Assembly (NCBI GenBank): GCA_025935655.1
Contig: JAICUV010000007.1
Coordinates: forward strand, 1 to 30,785
Length of the DNA: 30,785 nt
Reading direction: 5' to 3'
Source of the DNA: Chloroflexota bacterium
Lineage (GTDB): Bacteria; Chloroflexota; Limnocylindria; Limnocylindrales; CSP1-4
Position numbers and translations under genes: made by a program
The notes under the pieces: model-generated
The model's database searches: none
What the model saw: the letters and a program-made list of their open reading frames with translations, nothing else
Told to the model about the DNA's origin: nothing
Shown: positions 22,603 through 29,849 of the stretch, in pieces
Layout of the letters: every line of letters starts with the position of its first letter
Numbering within the stretch: position 1 is the stretch's first letter

Positions 22603-24917
22603 GCCACCGCCGCCGCGCCGGCATCCGCGCCGGCGCGATCCGCCGCGAGCGCGGCGAGCAGCCGGAGCGCGAGCGCCTTGCCGTCCACGTCCGGCTCCAG
22701 GCGGGGCCCGGTGCACGCCGGACAGCCCGCCTCGCATGGACAGGCACGGATGAGGTCCGTCGCGCCCGCCACCAGCTCGTCGTGGCGAGCCCACAGGCGT
22801 TCCGACAGGCCGACGCCACCCGGCATCGCCTCGTACAGGTAGATCGTCGGGGCCTCGTGGTGCGGGGATCGGACCTGCGAGACGAGCCCCAGGTCTCGCG
22901 GGTCGAGCATCAGCAGCACCGCCGCGACCGCCTGGATCGCGCGCCCCGCCCCGATGAGCGCCACGTCCAGCTCGTCGCGTCGCCAGCCCACGGCGGCGCG
23001 TTCGGCGGTGAGCCAGTAGGCGGTCGTCTGGAGCTCGATCTCCGGGAGGTCGATGGGGCCCCAGCCGACGTTCTCGTCGGTGATGAACTTGAGCTTCTTG
23101 TACAGCGTCACGAGGCTGGCGACCATGACCTCCCCGTGGACGCGCGTGCCGCCCGTGGAGGGCGCGGTCGCGAACACGTCGAGCGGCTTGAGGGTCACCG
23201 CCCGATTCGCGTACGTGTAGTGGTCCACGTCCACCTTGTGCACGTACGCCTTGCGCTCGCCCCAGTCGAGCTTGTCGACGTGGTACTGCACGGAGTCGTG
23301 CATGTAGATCGCGTGCTGGTGGACGAGGACCTGGGCGCTGAACAGGTCCACCTCGCCGAGGACCCGCGGCCGGTCCGGCGTCGTGTCGATGATCACGACG
23401 TTCTCGGGCGCCGCGGCGCGGAGCGAGACCTCCGAGGCCGGGAAGTTCTCGGAGCTCCAGTACCACCGGCCGTCGGCCGCCGGGCGGACGGTCCCGGACT
23501 CGCCCAGGAACGCGAGCAGGTCGTCCGCGGGCCCGGGCCCGAACCACTCCCCGGGCTCGAACGGGAGCTCGAACGTCGCCGCCCGGAGATGGGCCAGCAG
23601 GACGTGGAGGTTGTCCGGGTCGAGGCGCGCCTCCTCGGGCTGCCCGCCGAGCACGAACTCCGGGTGGTGGATCACGTACTGGTCCACGGGGGCGGGGGAG
23701 GCGACCAGGACCGCGACGCTCACGTCGCCACGCCGGCCCGCGCGACCCATCTGCTGCCACGTCCCCGCGATGGAGCCCGGGTAGCCGGCGAGCACGGCGA
23801 CGTCCAGGTGCCCGATGTCCACGCCCAGCTCGAGCGCGTTGGTGCTGACCACGCCGAGGATCTCGCCCTCGCGCAGGCCGCGCTCGATGGCCCGCCGCTC
23901 CGTGGGCAGATAGCCGCCGCGGTAGCCGCGGATCCGGCTCCGCGGTCCCATGTCCTGGCGCATCGTCTCGCGCAGGTTCGAGAGCATGATCTCGACGGCC
24001 ACGCGCGACTTCCCGAACACCACCGTCTGGCGGCCCGCGCGCAGGAACGGCATCGCCCAGCGCTGCGCGAGCGTGAGGGCCGAGCCACGCGCCCCCGTCG
24101 ACGCGTCGATGACGGGCGGGTCCACCAGCAGGACGTGCTTCTCGCCCGAGGGCGCGCCGTTGCGGTCGATGACCCGCACCGGCCGGCCGGTGAGCTGCTC
24201 CGCGAGCTCGCCCGGGTTCGCGATCGTCGCCGAGCAGCACACGATCACCGGGTTGGACCCGTAGTGGGCGCACAGCCGGAGCAGCCGTCGCAGCACGTTG
24301 GCGACGTGCGAGCCGAACACGCCGCGGTACGTGTGGAGCTCGTCGATGACGATGACCCGGAGCTGCTCGAACAGCTGGAACCACTTCGTGTGGTGCGGGA
24401 GCATCGCCGAGTGGAGCATGTCCGGGTTGGTGACCACGACCTGCCCGGCCTTGCGGATCGCCGACCGGATGGGCGCCGGCGTGTCCCCGTCGTACGTGGC
24501 GGCCGACACCGTGAGCCCGGCATCGTGGACCAGGTCCCCGAGCTCCGCGACCTGGTCCTGCCCGAGCGCCTTGGTCGGGAACAGGAACAGCGCCCGCGCC
24601 GACGGGTCCTCGGCCAGGGCCTGGAGCACCGGCACCGTGTAGCACAGGGACTTGCCGGAGGCCGTCGGCGTCACCACGACGATGTCCTCGCCGGCATGGA
24701 CGGCCTCGATCGCCTGGGACTGGTGGACGTACGGCCGCGCGATGCCGCGACCGGCCAGCCCGGTCCGGATCCGCGGGTCCAGCCACTCGGGCCACTCGGC
24801 GTGGATCGCCGTGCGTGCGGGGATCACCTCGTGGTGGCGGACGCCACGCGCCAGCGACGGCTCCTCGAGGGCCTGCTCCAGGACGGCTCGCGTTGGGGCG
24901 GGGGCGTACGTGCGCAT
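22599..24917 (-). CDS. mrfA: MrfA (YprA)-like superfamily 2 DNA helicase with Cys4 C-terminus
   Basis: 772 residues from ATG 24917, chosen because GGGAG lies six bases upstream and a start ten codons earlier (24947) has none. SF2 motifs: TPTASGKS (83-90), TNPDMLH, DELH in VIVIDELHTYRG, SATI, STNALELGVDIG and GRAGRRGD. The C-terminal region (DUF1998-type) ends with four cysteines in ACPCEAGCPAC, a predicted zinc site as in Bacillus subtilis MrfA. The B. subtilis protein is a 3'-5' helicase needed for mitomycin C tolerance. It is followed by mrfB in one operon. A TAGACT box lies about 47 bases upstream, and a 21-bp inverted repeat, shared with the helicase-nuclease gene, covers the predicted -35. 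Confidence 0.9.
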   Translation of the reverse strand: MRTYAPAPTRAVLEQALEEPSLARGVRHHEVIPARTAIHAEWPEWLDPRIRTGLAGRGIARPYVHQSQAIEAVHAGEDIVVVTPTASGKSLCYTVPVLQALAEDPSARALFLFPTKALGQDQVAELGDLVHDAGLTVSAATYDGDTPAPIRSAIRKAGQVVVTNPDMLHSAMLPHHTKWFQLFEQLRVIVIDELHTYRGVFGSHVANVLRRLLRLCAHYGSNPVIVCCSATIANPGELAEQLTGRPVRVIDRNGAPSGEKHVLLVDPPVIDASTGARGSALTLAQRWAMPFLRAGRQTVVFGKSRVAVEIMLSNLRETMRQDMGPRSRIRGYRGGYLPTERRAIERGLREGEILGVVSTNALELGVDIGHLDVAVLAGYPGSIAGTWQQMGRAGRRGDVSVAVLVASPAPVDQYVIHHPEFVLGGQPEEARLDPDNLHVLLAHLRAATFELPFEPGEWFGPGPADDLLAFLGESGTVRPAADGRWYWSSENFPASEVSLRAAAPENVVIIDTTPDRPRVLGEVDLFSAQVLVHQHAIYMHDSVQYHVDKLDWGERKAYVHKVDVDHYTYANRAVTLKPLDVFATAPSTGGTRVHGEVMVASLVTLYKKLKFITDENVGWGPIDLPEIELQTTAYWLTAERAAVGWRRDELDVALIGAGRAIQAVAAVLLMLDPRDLGLVSQVRSPHHEAPTIYLYEAMPGGVGLSERLWARHDELVAGATDLIRACPCEAGCPACTGPRLEPDVDGKALALRLLAALAADRAGADAGAAAVA

Positions 24918-24963
24918 GCTGGCTCCCGGGCTGTAAACAGAACGCATGATCGAATTGCGGCGA

Positions 24964-24969
24964 AGTCTA
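24964..24969 (-). promoter_or_regulatory. -10 box of the mrfAB operon
   Basis: TAGACT on minus. The predicted start site is near 24957, giving a leader of about 40 bases with GGGAG before ATG 24917. The expected -35 (about 24987-24992) has no TTGACA and overlaps the inverted repeat at 24989-25009. Confidence 0.5.
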
Positions 24970-24988
24970 CGCGACGATGCAACCGGCT

Positions 24989-25009
24989 CGTGACAGCTCT
25001 CGTGTCACG
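24989..25009 (-). promoter_or_regulatory. Candidate damage-regulon operator upstream of mrfAB
   Basis: Perfect inverted repeat with arms CGTGACA and TGTCACG and a seven-base spacer. On the mrfA sense strand it reads CGTGACA, CGAGAGC, TGTCACG. The copy at 2590-2610 differs at three positions. It ends 19 bp before the -10 box and overlaps the predicted -35, where a repressor could block polymerase. It is about 53 bp from the divergent ftsB-like promoter's -35. Confidence 0.6.
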
Positions 25010-25061
25010 CCTCGTGCGGCCGATCTCGTCCCGGATCATGAATCGCGATCGACGGCCCGAG

Positions 25062-25091
25062 TTGACAACCCGAATCGGGCGCAGCTACCCT
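25062..25091 (+). promoter_or_regulatory. Promoter of DivIC/FtsB-like gene, leaderless
   Basis: Perfect -35 TTGACA (25062-25067), 18-bp spacer, -10 TACCCT (25086-25091), then seven bases to the ATG at 25099. The start site falls at or one base before the ATG. This is the clearest promoter in the window and the best proof that leaderless starts are used here. Confidence 0.75.
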
Positions 25092-25098
25092 CGCCACG

Positions 25099-25674
25099 AT
25101 GCCGCGATCCGCCGAGCGCACGACGCCAGCAGGGACCGACCCGGACGCGGGGGCGGACGCGACCCCGCAGCCGTCCCCCGCGGCCGCGGCCACGGCGCTC
25201 GCGAGCCTCTCCGATCTGCCCGTCGCCGGCCTCACGCGGCGGCGAATCGCGATCCTGATCGCCGCCCTCGTGGCCGCCTGGGTCATCGTGCTGTTCGCCC
25301 GCCAGGTGGGCGAGGCGAGCGAGGCGTCCACCCGTGCCGACGCGATGCGCGTCCAGAACGAGGCCATGGCCGCGAACGTCGGAGCGCTCGAGGCCGAGCT
25401 GGAGCTGATCCAGCGCCAGGCCTACATCGAGCAGCAGGCGCGCGAGTACCGCCTGGGGGCACCGCGGGAGATCCCGTTCATCCTCGCCGATGACGCGCCG
25501 CCGCTCGCCGCGGACGCCCCCGGCACGGCCGCCACGAGGCTGGGCGCAGGCGCGGGCGACGTCACGCCGCTCGACTCCTGGCTCACGCTGCTGTTCGGTG
25601 CGGCCGTGGACCCGGCCGCAGCGATGAACCGGCCGGTGCCCTCGGAGCCGCCCACCCCCGAGCCCAGCTACTGA
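25099..25674 (+). CDS. Septum formation initiator (DivIC/FtsB-like)
   Basis: 191 residues. A disordered Pro/Ala-rich cytoplasmic tail (1-45), one transmembrane helix (about 49-67), an extracytoplasmic coiled coil (about 70-115), and the family's conserved end IEQQAREYRLGAPREIPFIL (about 114-133). A low-complexity tail follows with a hydrophobic patch (LDSWLTLLFG) and a Pro-rich C-terminus. FtsB/DivIC proteins bridge FtsL and FtsQ/DivIB in the divisome. Both the N- and C-terminal tails are longer than in the roughly 100-residue FtsB. It is divergent from mrfA and preceded by a strong leaderless promoter. Confidence 0.85.
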   Translation: MPRSAERTTPAGTDPDAGADATPQPSPAAAATALASLSDLPVAGLTRRRIAILIAALVAAWVIVLFARQVGEASEASTRADAMRVQNEAMAANVGALEAELELIQRQAYIEQQAREYRLGAPREIPFILADDAPPLAADAPGTAATRLGAGAGDVTPLDSWLTLLFGAAVDPAAAMNRPVPSEPPTPEPSY

Positions 25675-25689
25675 TCGCCGCCCGCTGAC

Positions 25690-25705
25690 CGCCGCCCACG
25701 CGGCG
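25690..25705 (+). terminator. Hairpin after the DivIC/FtsB-like gene
   Basis: CGCCGC (25690-25695), loop CCAC, GCGGCG (25700-25705), then AGATT. It lies 15 bases after the stop codon, one of the few terminators here that is separate from the stop. Confidence 0.5.
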
Positions 25706-25738
25706 AGATTCGGCGTGCCGAGGGGACGCGAGCGGCCC

Positions 25739-25744
25739 TATGCT
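25739..25744 (+). promoter_or_regulatory. -10 box of the nfeD-flotillin operon
   Basis: TATGCT, with a predicted start near 25751 and about 69 bases of leader before ATG 25820. No clear -35. Confidence 0.4.
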
Positions 25745-25819
25745 GGTCCAACGCCCGGGGCCGTCACCGCCCACGCGCACCCGCGCGACCCGGGCCCTGG
25801 GGAGGCTGGCGCAGCGCGC

Positions 25820-26371
25820 ATGATCACGATCCCTGTGGAGGACTGGGTGTTCGCCGTCGCCGCGCTCGTCGGCGGCGTGCTGCTCCTGGTCACCGTCGTC
25901 TTCGACGACATCATCGGGGGCCTGCTCGACGGGTTCGGCTTCGACGTCGGCGGCACCTCGATCACCCCGATCCTGCTCGGGTTCATCGGCATGTTCGGGG
26001 CGGGTGGCCTGTTCGCCACCCAGGTCCTGGACCTGCACGGCGCCGCGGCGGCGATCATCGGCGTCGTCTCGGGCGTGGGTGGAGCGGCGCTCGCCGCGGT
26101 CCTGTTCCGGACGCTCAGGAAGACCGAGAGCGACGAGCCGTTCAAGCTCGCCGACCTCGTCGGCGACAGCGCGTACGTCAGCGTCGGCATCCCGGCCAAC
26201 CGCTACGGCTCCGTGCTCGTCAAGGCGGAGGGGCAGACGCACGAGTTCTCGGCCACCTCCGACCAGGACATCGCGGCCGGGCGCACGGTGACCATCACGG
26301 GCGTCGCGGGGACCGGCGTCATCGTCCACGAGGCGGCGACCGCCGGGACCACAGAAGGGGAGGCCAGCTAG
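25820..26371 (+). CDS. NfeD-like membrane protein with OB-fold domain
   Basis: 183 residues from ATG 25820; GGGGAGG lies 14 bases upstream, a long spacing. Two or three hydrophobic helices (about 9-27, 46-68 and 72-95) are followed by a C-terminal OB-fold-like domain (DLVGDSAYVSVGIPANRYGSV to GTGVIVHEA, about 108-172). This is the short NfeD form without the N-terminal ClpP-like protease. Such NfeD proteins are encoded next to flotillins and help organise or stabilise them in membrane microdomains. Its stop is adjacent to the flotillin ATG (TAGATG), with GGGGAGG placed inside its last codons for the next gene. Confidence 0.87.
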   Translation: MITIPVEDWVFAVAALVGGVLLLVTVVFDDIIGGLLDGFGFDVGGTSITPILLGFIGMFGAGGLFATQVLDLHGAAAAIIGVVSGVGGAALAAVLFRTLRKTESDEPFKLADLVGDSAYVSVGIPANRYGSVLVKAEGQTHEFSATSDQDIAAGRTVTITGVAGTGVIVHEAATAGTTEGEAS

Positions 26372-28471
26372 ATGCTCGACGGGCTGTTCAACATCGACGG
26401 CAGCATCCTCGCCGTCATCGTGCCGATCATCATCATCGTCCTGCTGTTCGCGTACGCGACGAGCAGGGTGAAGGTGGCCGGGGCGAACGAGGCGCTGGTG
26501 CGCACCGGCGGCGTGTGGGGCGGCGGCCCGCAGAACCAGCTCAAGGTCGTGCGCGCCGGGCGGGTCATCGTCCTGCCGCTGGTGCACAAGCTGGGGCGGA
26601 TCCACCTGTCGGCCCGCCAGATCAACATCGCGCTCCCGGACGCCGTGACGAAGCAGGGCATCAAGGTCGCCGTCCAGGGCGTCGCGACCGTCAAGATCGG
26701 CGGCGACGAGGAGTCGATCCGCAACGCCGCGGAGCGGTTCCTGGACCGGGAGGACCTCCTCGACTCGATCGTGAAGAACGTCCTCGAGGGCTCGCTCCGC
26801 TCGATCGTCGGCACGCTGACGGTGGAGGAGCTCAACTACGACCGCCAGAAGTTCCAGCAGGAGGTCCAGAGCGCCGCCAAGGCGGATCTCGCGACGTCCG
26901 GCCTGACGATCGACAACTTCACGATCCAGGCGATCCGCGACGAGGTCGGCTACATGGACCTCATCGGCCAGCAGGAGACGGCCCGCCGGGAGCGGGACGC
27001 CCGGATGGCGAAGGCGACCGCCGACCAGGAGGCCGCGGTCCGCGAGGCCGAGGCCCAGCAGGTCAAGCTCAACGCCCAGCGCGACGTGCAGCTCCGCCAG
27101 GCCGACGTGGAGGCGCAGACCGCCGCCGCCGAGGCGAAGGCGGCGCAGGCCGGTCCGCTGGCCCAGGCCGAGTCCCAGCAGGAGGTCGTGCGCAAGCAGA
27201 CCGAGCTGGCCCAGCTCGAGGCCGACCGCAAGCAGCAGGAGCTCGTCGCGAGCACCGTGCGACCGGCCGAGGCCGAGGCCGAGGCGCAGGTTCGCCGCGC
27301 CGAGGGCGACAAGCAGTCGCGGATCGCGGCCGCGCAGGCCGAGGCCGAGCGGGTCAAGCTCGCGGGCCAGGCCGAGGCCGCCGTCCAGGTCACGAAGGGC
27401 GAGGCGCAGGCCCGGGTCACCGAGGTGAACGCCGAGGCCATCGCCAAGCAGACGACCCTGGAGGGCAACGCCGAGGCCGGGATCACGTTCACCAAGGGCG
27501 AGGCCGAGGCCAAGGCCCTGGCCCTGCGCGCCGACGCGTACCGCCAGTTCAACGAGGCGGCCATCATCTCGACCGTGCTCTCGATGCTGCCCGAGATCAT
27601 CAGGGCGGCGGCCGAGCCGATGTCGAACATCGACAGCCTCACCGTCCTCTCGTCCGACGGCGCGTCCGAGGTCGTGCGGAATGCGACCCGCACCGTCACC
27701 GAGGCGTCGACGACGGTGAAGGGGCTCACGGGGATCGACATCCCGGTCCTGATCAACAATGCCCTCGGCGGGACCGCGGCGAGCGAGCCCGCGCCGCCGC
27801 CGAAGCCGCGCCGCGGCGGTGCAGGTGGGTCAGGCGGGTCGTCGGGCGACTCCGGCGGGCCGTCGTCCGGCGGGACCGGGGGAGGCTCCCCGAAGCCGTC
27901 CGGCCCGGCTCCCGCGGGTGGGACCCCCGCGGCGTCGGCATCGGCCGGGTCCGCCGCGCCGGCCGAGACGGCGTATGTCCACGCGCAGCCTGCCTCCGAG
28001 TCGCCCGGGCCCGCGTCCGCGACGCCCACCCCCGAGCCGAGCCCCGCGGAGCGGTTCGCGAAGGCGGCCGAGACCATGCGCACGGCCGCAGCGAAGGCGC
28101 CGCCGCCCGCGGCACCGGACCTCGCCGGGCTGACGTCCCAGCTCCCGCCGCTCCCGCCCGTCTCGGACATGCGTCCCTCGGACAGGCGCCGGGTCGCGGC
28201 GGCCGCCGCAGGGGCGGTGGGGCTGAACGAGGGGAGCACGCTGAGCGAGTCCGCGGTCCGCCTGGCCGAGGAGCTGCGCCGGGTGCCGGGCATCGAACGG
28301 TTCGGCGGCACACGGCTGCGCGACCTCGAGCGAAGCGGGCCGCGCACCCTGCGGACGCTGTGGGGTGCCGCCCGCGACGAGCTCCAGGCGCGCTACGGCG
28401 ACGTCACCATCGGGACGCTGCTCGACGAGTACGAGCGGGGCGCCGGCGGAGGCACCAGCGCCCAGCGCTGA
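26372..28471 (+). CDS. Flotillin-like SPFH protein with long C-terminal extension
   Basis: 699 residues. N-terminal membrane helix (about 11-29), SPFH/PHB domain (about 32-200, with QGIKVAVQGVATVKIGG), and a long Ala/Glu-rich coiled coil (about 200-400) with the AEAEAKA-type repeats typical of flotillins. The flotillin C-terminal segment (about 400-465) follows. Flotillins assemble into oligomeric scaffolds on the inner face of the membrane. Beyond the usual length of 480-510 there is a Gly/Ser/Pro/Ala linker (about 472-590) and then a compact, charged domain (about 597-690: RPSDRRRVAAAAAG, LRRVPGIERFGGTRLRDLE, ARYGDVTIGTLLDEY) that I do not recognise. It forms an operon with nfeD. Confidence 0.9.
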   Translation: MLDGLFNIDGSILAVIVPIIIIVLLFAYATSRVKVAGANEALVRTGGVWGGGPQNQLKVVRAGRVIVLPLVHKLGRIHLSARQINIALPDAVTKQGIKVAVQGVATVKIGGDEESIRNAAERFLDREDLLDSIVKNVLEGSLRSIVGTLTVEELNYDRQKFQQEVQSAAKADLATSGLTIDNFTIQAIRDEVGYMDLIGQQETARRERDARMAKATADQEAAVREAEAQQVKLNAQRDVQLRQADVEAQTAAAEAKAAQAGPLAQAESQQEVVRKQTELAQLEADRKQQELVASTVRPAEAEAEAQVRRAEGDKQSRIAAAQAEAERVKLAGQAEAAVQVTKGEAQARVTEVNAEAIAKQTTLEGNAEAGITFTKGEAEAKALALRADAYRQFNEAAIISTVLSMLPEIIRAAAEPMSNIDSLTVLSSDGASEVVRNATRTVTEASTTVKGLTGIDIPVLINNALGGTAASEPAPPPKPRRGGAGGSGGSSGDSGGPSSGGTGGGSPKPSGPAPAGGTPAASASAGSAAPAETAYVHAQPASESPGPASATPTPEPSPAERFAKAAETMRTAAAKAPPPAAPDLAGLTSQLPPLPPVSDMRPSDRRRVAAAAAGAVGLNEGSTLSESAVRLAEELRRVPGIERFGGTRLRDLERSGPRTLRTLWGAARDELQARYGDVTIGTLLDEYERGAGGGTSAQR

Positions 28472-28500
28472 CGGCTCCGGGGACCGCGCCTCGGGCGCGG
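28456..28500 (+). terminator. Two hairpins at the end of the flotillin gene
   Basis: First: CAGCGC (28456-28461), CCA, GCGCTG (28465-28470), overlapping the TGA stop (28469-28471). Second: CCGCGCC (28484-28490), TCG, GGCGCGG (28494-28500). A further small dyad CTCCG-CCG-CGGAG (28503-28515) faces the convergent gene. Confidence 0.55.
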
Positions 28501-28524
28501 CTCTCCGCCGCGGAGGGGTGATCC

Positions 28525-28538
28525 GGCGCTACGGCGCC
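28525..28538 (-). terminator. Hairpin overlapping the stop codon of the Pro-rich membrane protein gene
   Basis: GGCGC (28525-28529), loop TACG, GCGCC (28534-28538). The stop (CTA on plus, 28529-28531) spans the loop and the stem edge. Confidence 0.4.
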
Positions 28539-29323
28539 AGCCGCTCCGCGACCGAGCTGGCGAGCGTGCACGCCAGGTCCTCGTCCAGTGACTGGTCGAG
28601 CAGGCTCACGTACGCGACCCGGTCGCCGAACCGCACCAGGACGCCGGCGAAGCCGTTGTTGTCGAGCGTCGTGCACACGGCGTCGTCGCCGAGGGTGACC
28701 GGCCGCCCGGTGAAGTGCTGGGCGTCGGCGAGCGCCGCGTCGTAGGCCGCCTGTCCGCCGCCGTCGAGGACCGCGATGCGCCCCGCCGTTCCCTCCTCGC
28801 CGACGATGTAGCAGTCGGGCGCGTCGCGCAGCAGGCGCTTGTCGAGGATGGCGCCCATCGTCCCGTCGACGAGACCCGTGAGCTCGTAGACCTGCGCGTC
28901 CGTCGCCAGCGCGTCGCTCACCTCGCCGGACGTGACGAACGGGCACGCGCCGCCCAGCACCGCGTCGGGGTTGTCCTGGAGCTGCTGGGCCAGGCGTCCG
29001 CCGGCGATCACCAGGCCGACGACCGCGACCACGGCGAGCACCGCGAGGATCCCGCCGACGATGAGGCAGCCCTTGAGGCAGCCATTGGAGCCGGACGAGG
29101 GACGGTCCCAGCTGACCTGGGCGTCGGGTGACACGGCGCCCCACGGCTGCGCGGCGCCACCCGGCTGGCCCCAGCCCGTGGGCGGCTGGCCGGTCGCGCC
29201 CCAGCCGGGGCCGGTCGTGCCGGGCGGGGTGGGAGCGTCGGGGGGCGGGGGAGGCGGGGCGGGCGTGGCGACGGGGGGCGGAGGCGGCGCACCGGGCGCA
29301 CCCGGCTCCTGTTGCTGGTCCAC
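28529..29323 (-). CDS. Pro-rich protein with one transmembrane helix and Cys-containing outer domain
   Basis: 264 residues from GTG 29323, with GGGAGGG seven bases upstream. Residues 1-75 are rich in Pro, Gly and Trp (PPPPP runs, TGWGQPGG), a disordered cytoplasmic tail like those of many high-GC Gram-positive-type membrane proteins. GCLKGCLIVGG then leads into one transmembrane helix (about 86-107). The outer domain (about 110-264) has four cysteines (in GACPF, PDCYIV, AVCTTL and LACTLA) that could form two disulfides. It has alternating helices and strands and no enzyme motif. Unknown function; perhaps a sensor or cell-envelope protein. It is convergent with the flotillin gene. Confidence 0.75.
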   Translation of the reverse strand: MDQQQEPGAPGAPPPPPVATPAPPPPPPDAPTPPGTTGPGWGATGQPPTGWGQPGGAAQPWGAVSPDAQVSWDRPSSGSNGCLKGCLIVGGILAVLAVVAVVGLVIAGGRLAQQLQDNPDAVLGGACPFVTSGEVSDALATDAQVYELTGLVDGTMGAILDKRLLRDAPDCYIVGEEGTAGRIAVLDGGGQAAYDAALADAQHFTGRPVTLGDDAVCTTLDNNGFAGVLVRFGDRVAYVSLLDQSLDEDLACTLASSVAERLAP

Positions 29324-29355
29324 GCCCGTCCCTCCCGTGCGGCTCCGACGCCCCC

Positions 29356-29361
29356 ATTGTG
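29356..29361 (-). promoter_or_regulatory. Possible -10 box of Pro-rich membrane protein gene
   Basis: CACAAT on minus, 32 bases before GTG 29323, leaving a leader that holds GGGAGGG. First base differs from consensus. Confidence 0.3.
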
Positions 29362-29439
29362 GCCGATCACGCTGCCCATCGCGGCCCGGCGGGCGGATCC
29401 CGGCTGACGGTCGAGGCTGCCGGATGGCCGAATCTGCTC

Positions 29440-29445
29440 TACAAT
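29440..29445 (+). promoter_or_regulatory. -10 box of tRNA-Met
   Basis: TACAAT, ending ten bases before the tRNA 5' end. A weak -35-like CTGCCG lies 17 bp upstream. Confidence 0.5.
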
Positions 29446-29455
29446 CCCGGGCCGT

Positions 29456-29530
29456 GGCAGGGTAGCTCAGTGGCAGAGCAAGCGGCTCATAATCGCTAGG
29501 TCGCTGGTTCGAATCCAGCCCCTGCTACCA
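29456..29530 (+). tRNA. tRNA-Met (anticodon CAT), elongator type
   Basis: 75 bases including an encoded CCA. Acceptor stem GGCAGGG pairs with CCCTGCT (G-U at the first pair), D stem GCTC/GAGC, anticodon stem AGCGG/TCGCT with loop CTCATAA (CAT at 29488-29490), T stem GCTGG/CCAGC with TTCGAAT. The anticodon stem lacks the three G-C pairs of the initiator and position 1-72 is paired, so elongator Met is preferred over initiator. A lysidine-type tRNA-Ile is less likely from the overall sequence. Confidence 0.93.
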
Positions 29531-29554
29531 CCTCTCATCGATCTCGCTCCGTCC

Positions 29555-29579
29555 AACGCCCGGGTCCGGCCCGGGCGTT
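29555..29579 (+). terminator. Strong hairpin after tRNA-Met
   Basis: AACGCCCGGG (29555-29564), loop TCCGG, CCCGGGCGTT (29570-29579): ten perfect pairs, 24 bases after the tRNA. Only TTC follows, so the T-tract is poor. Confidence 0.75.
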
Positions 29580-29792
29580 CGCATATCCAGGCCACGGGTC
29601 CGACCGGACGGGACCACCGGGGGGCGAGCCGGGACCATCGGGCCTGCGATCCGCCGCTCGCCGCAGTGGCAAGGTGACGAAACCTGAACCACAGATCAAC
29701 GCGGCGGCAGCCATCCGCGCACGCCTCCCGGCCGTACTCCTGATAGGGTCCGGGAGCGGGGCCGCGTGGGCGGCTCGCACGGACCCCGGCGG

Positions 29793-29798
29793 TATACT
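29793..29798 (+). promoter_or_regulatory. -10 box of ftsH
   Basis: GG-TATACT-CG, predicted start near 29805 and a leader of about 45 bases with two hairpins, the second covering the Shine-Dalgarno (29836-29848). Confidence 0.5.
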
Positions 29799-29835
29799 CG
29801 CCGAACTCCCCGGCCCCAGGCCGGGACCTCGGACT

Positions 29836-29848
29836 CGGAGGCGCTCCG
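29836..29848 (+). promoter_or_regulatory. Hairpin sequestering the ftsH Shine-Dalgarno
   Basis: CGGAG (29836-29840), loop GCG, CTCCG (29844-29848), immediately before TTG 29850. The GGAG of the ribosome-binding site is in the 5' arm. It could limit ftsH translation or act as a thermosensor; inferred from pairing only. Confidence 0.4.
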
Positions 29849-29849
29849 T

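Larger units (their letters stand above)
29531..29849 (+). other. Intergenic region between tRNA-Met and ftsH
   Basis: 319 bases with no convincing gene on either strand. It holds the post-tRNA hairpin (29555-29579), a TAGGGT box (29744-29749) that may be a second upstream promoter, the TATACT box (29793-29798), and a leader hairpin CCCGGCC-CCA-GGCCGGG (29809-29825) that would form about four bases from the mRNA 5' end. Confidence 0.6.

Noticed and set aside
24918..24947. Start of mrfA at ATG 24947
   Set aside because: No Shine-Dalgarno and poor family fit of the added ten residues; ATG 24917 has GGGAG six bases upstream.
24930..24955. LexA-like boxes (CTGT-AA-ACAG and GAACGCATGATCGAA) in the mrfA leader
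   Set aside because: Arm lengths and spacing fit neither the E. coli nor the Bacillus LexA consensus; the dyad at 24989-25009 is far stronger and recurs elsewhere.
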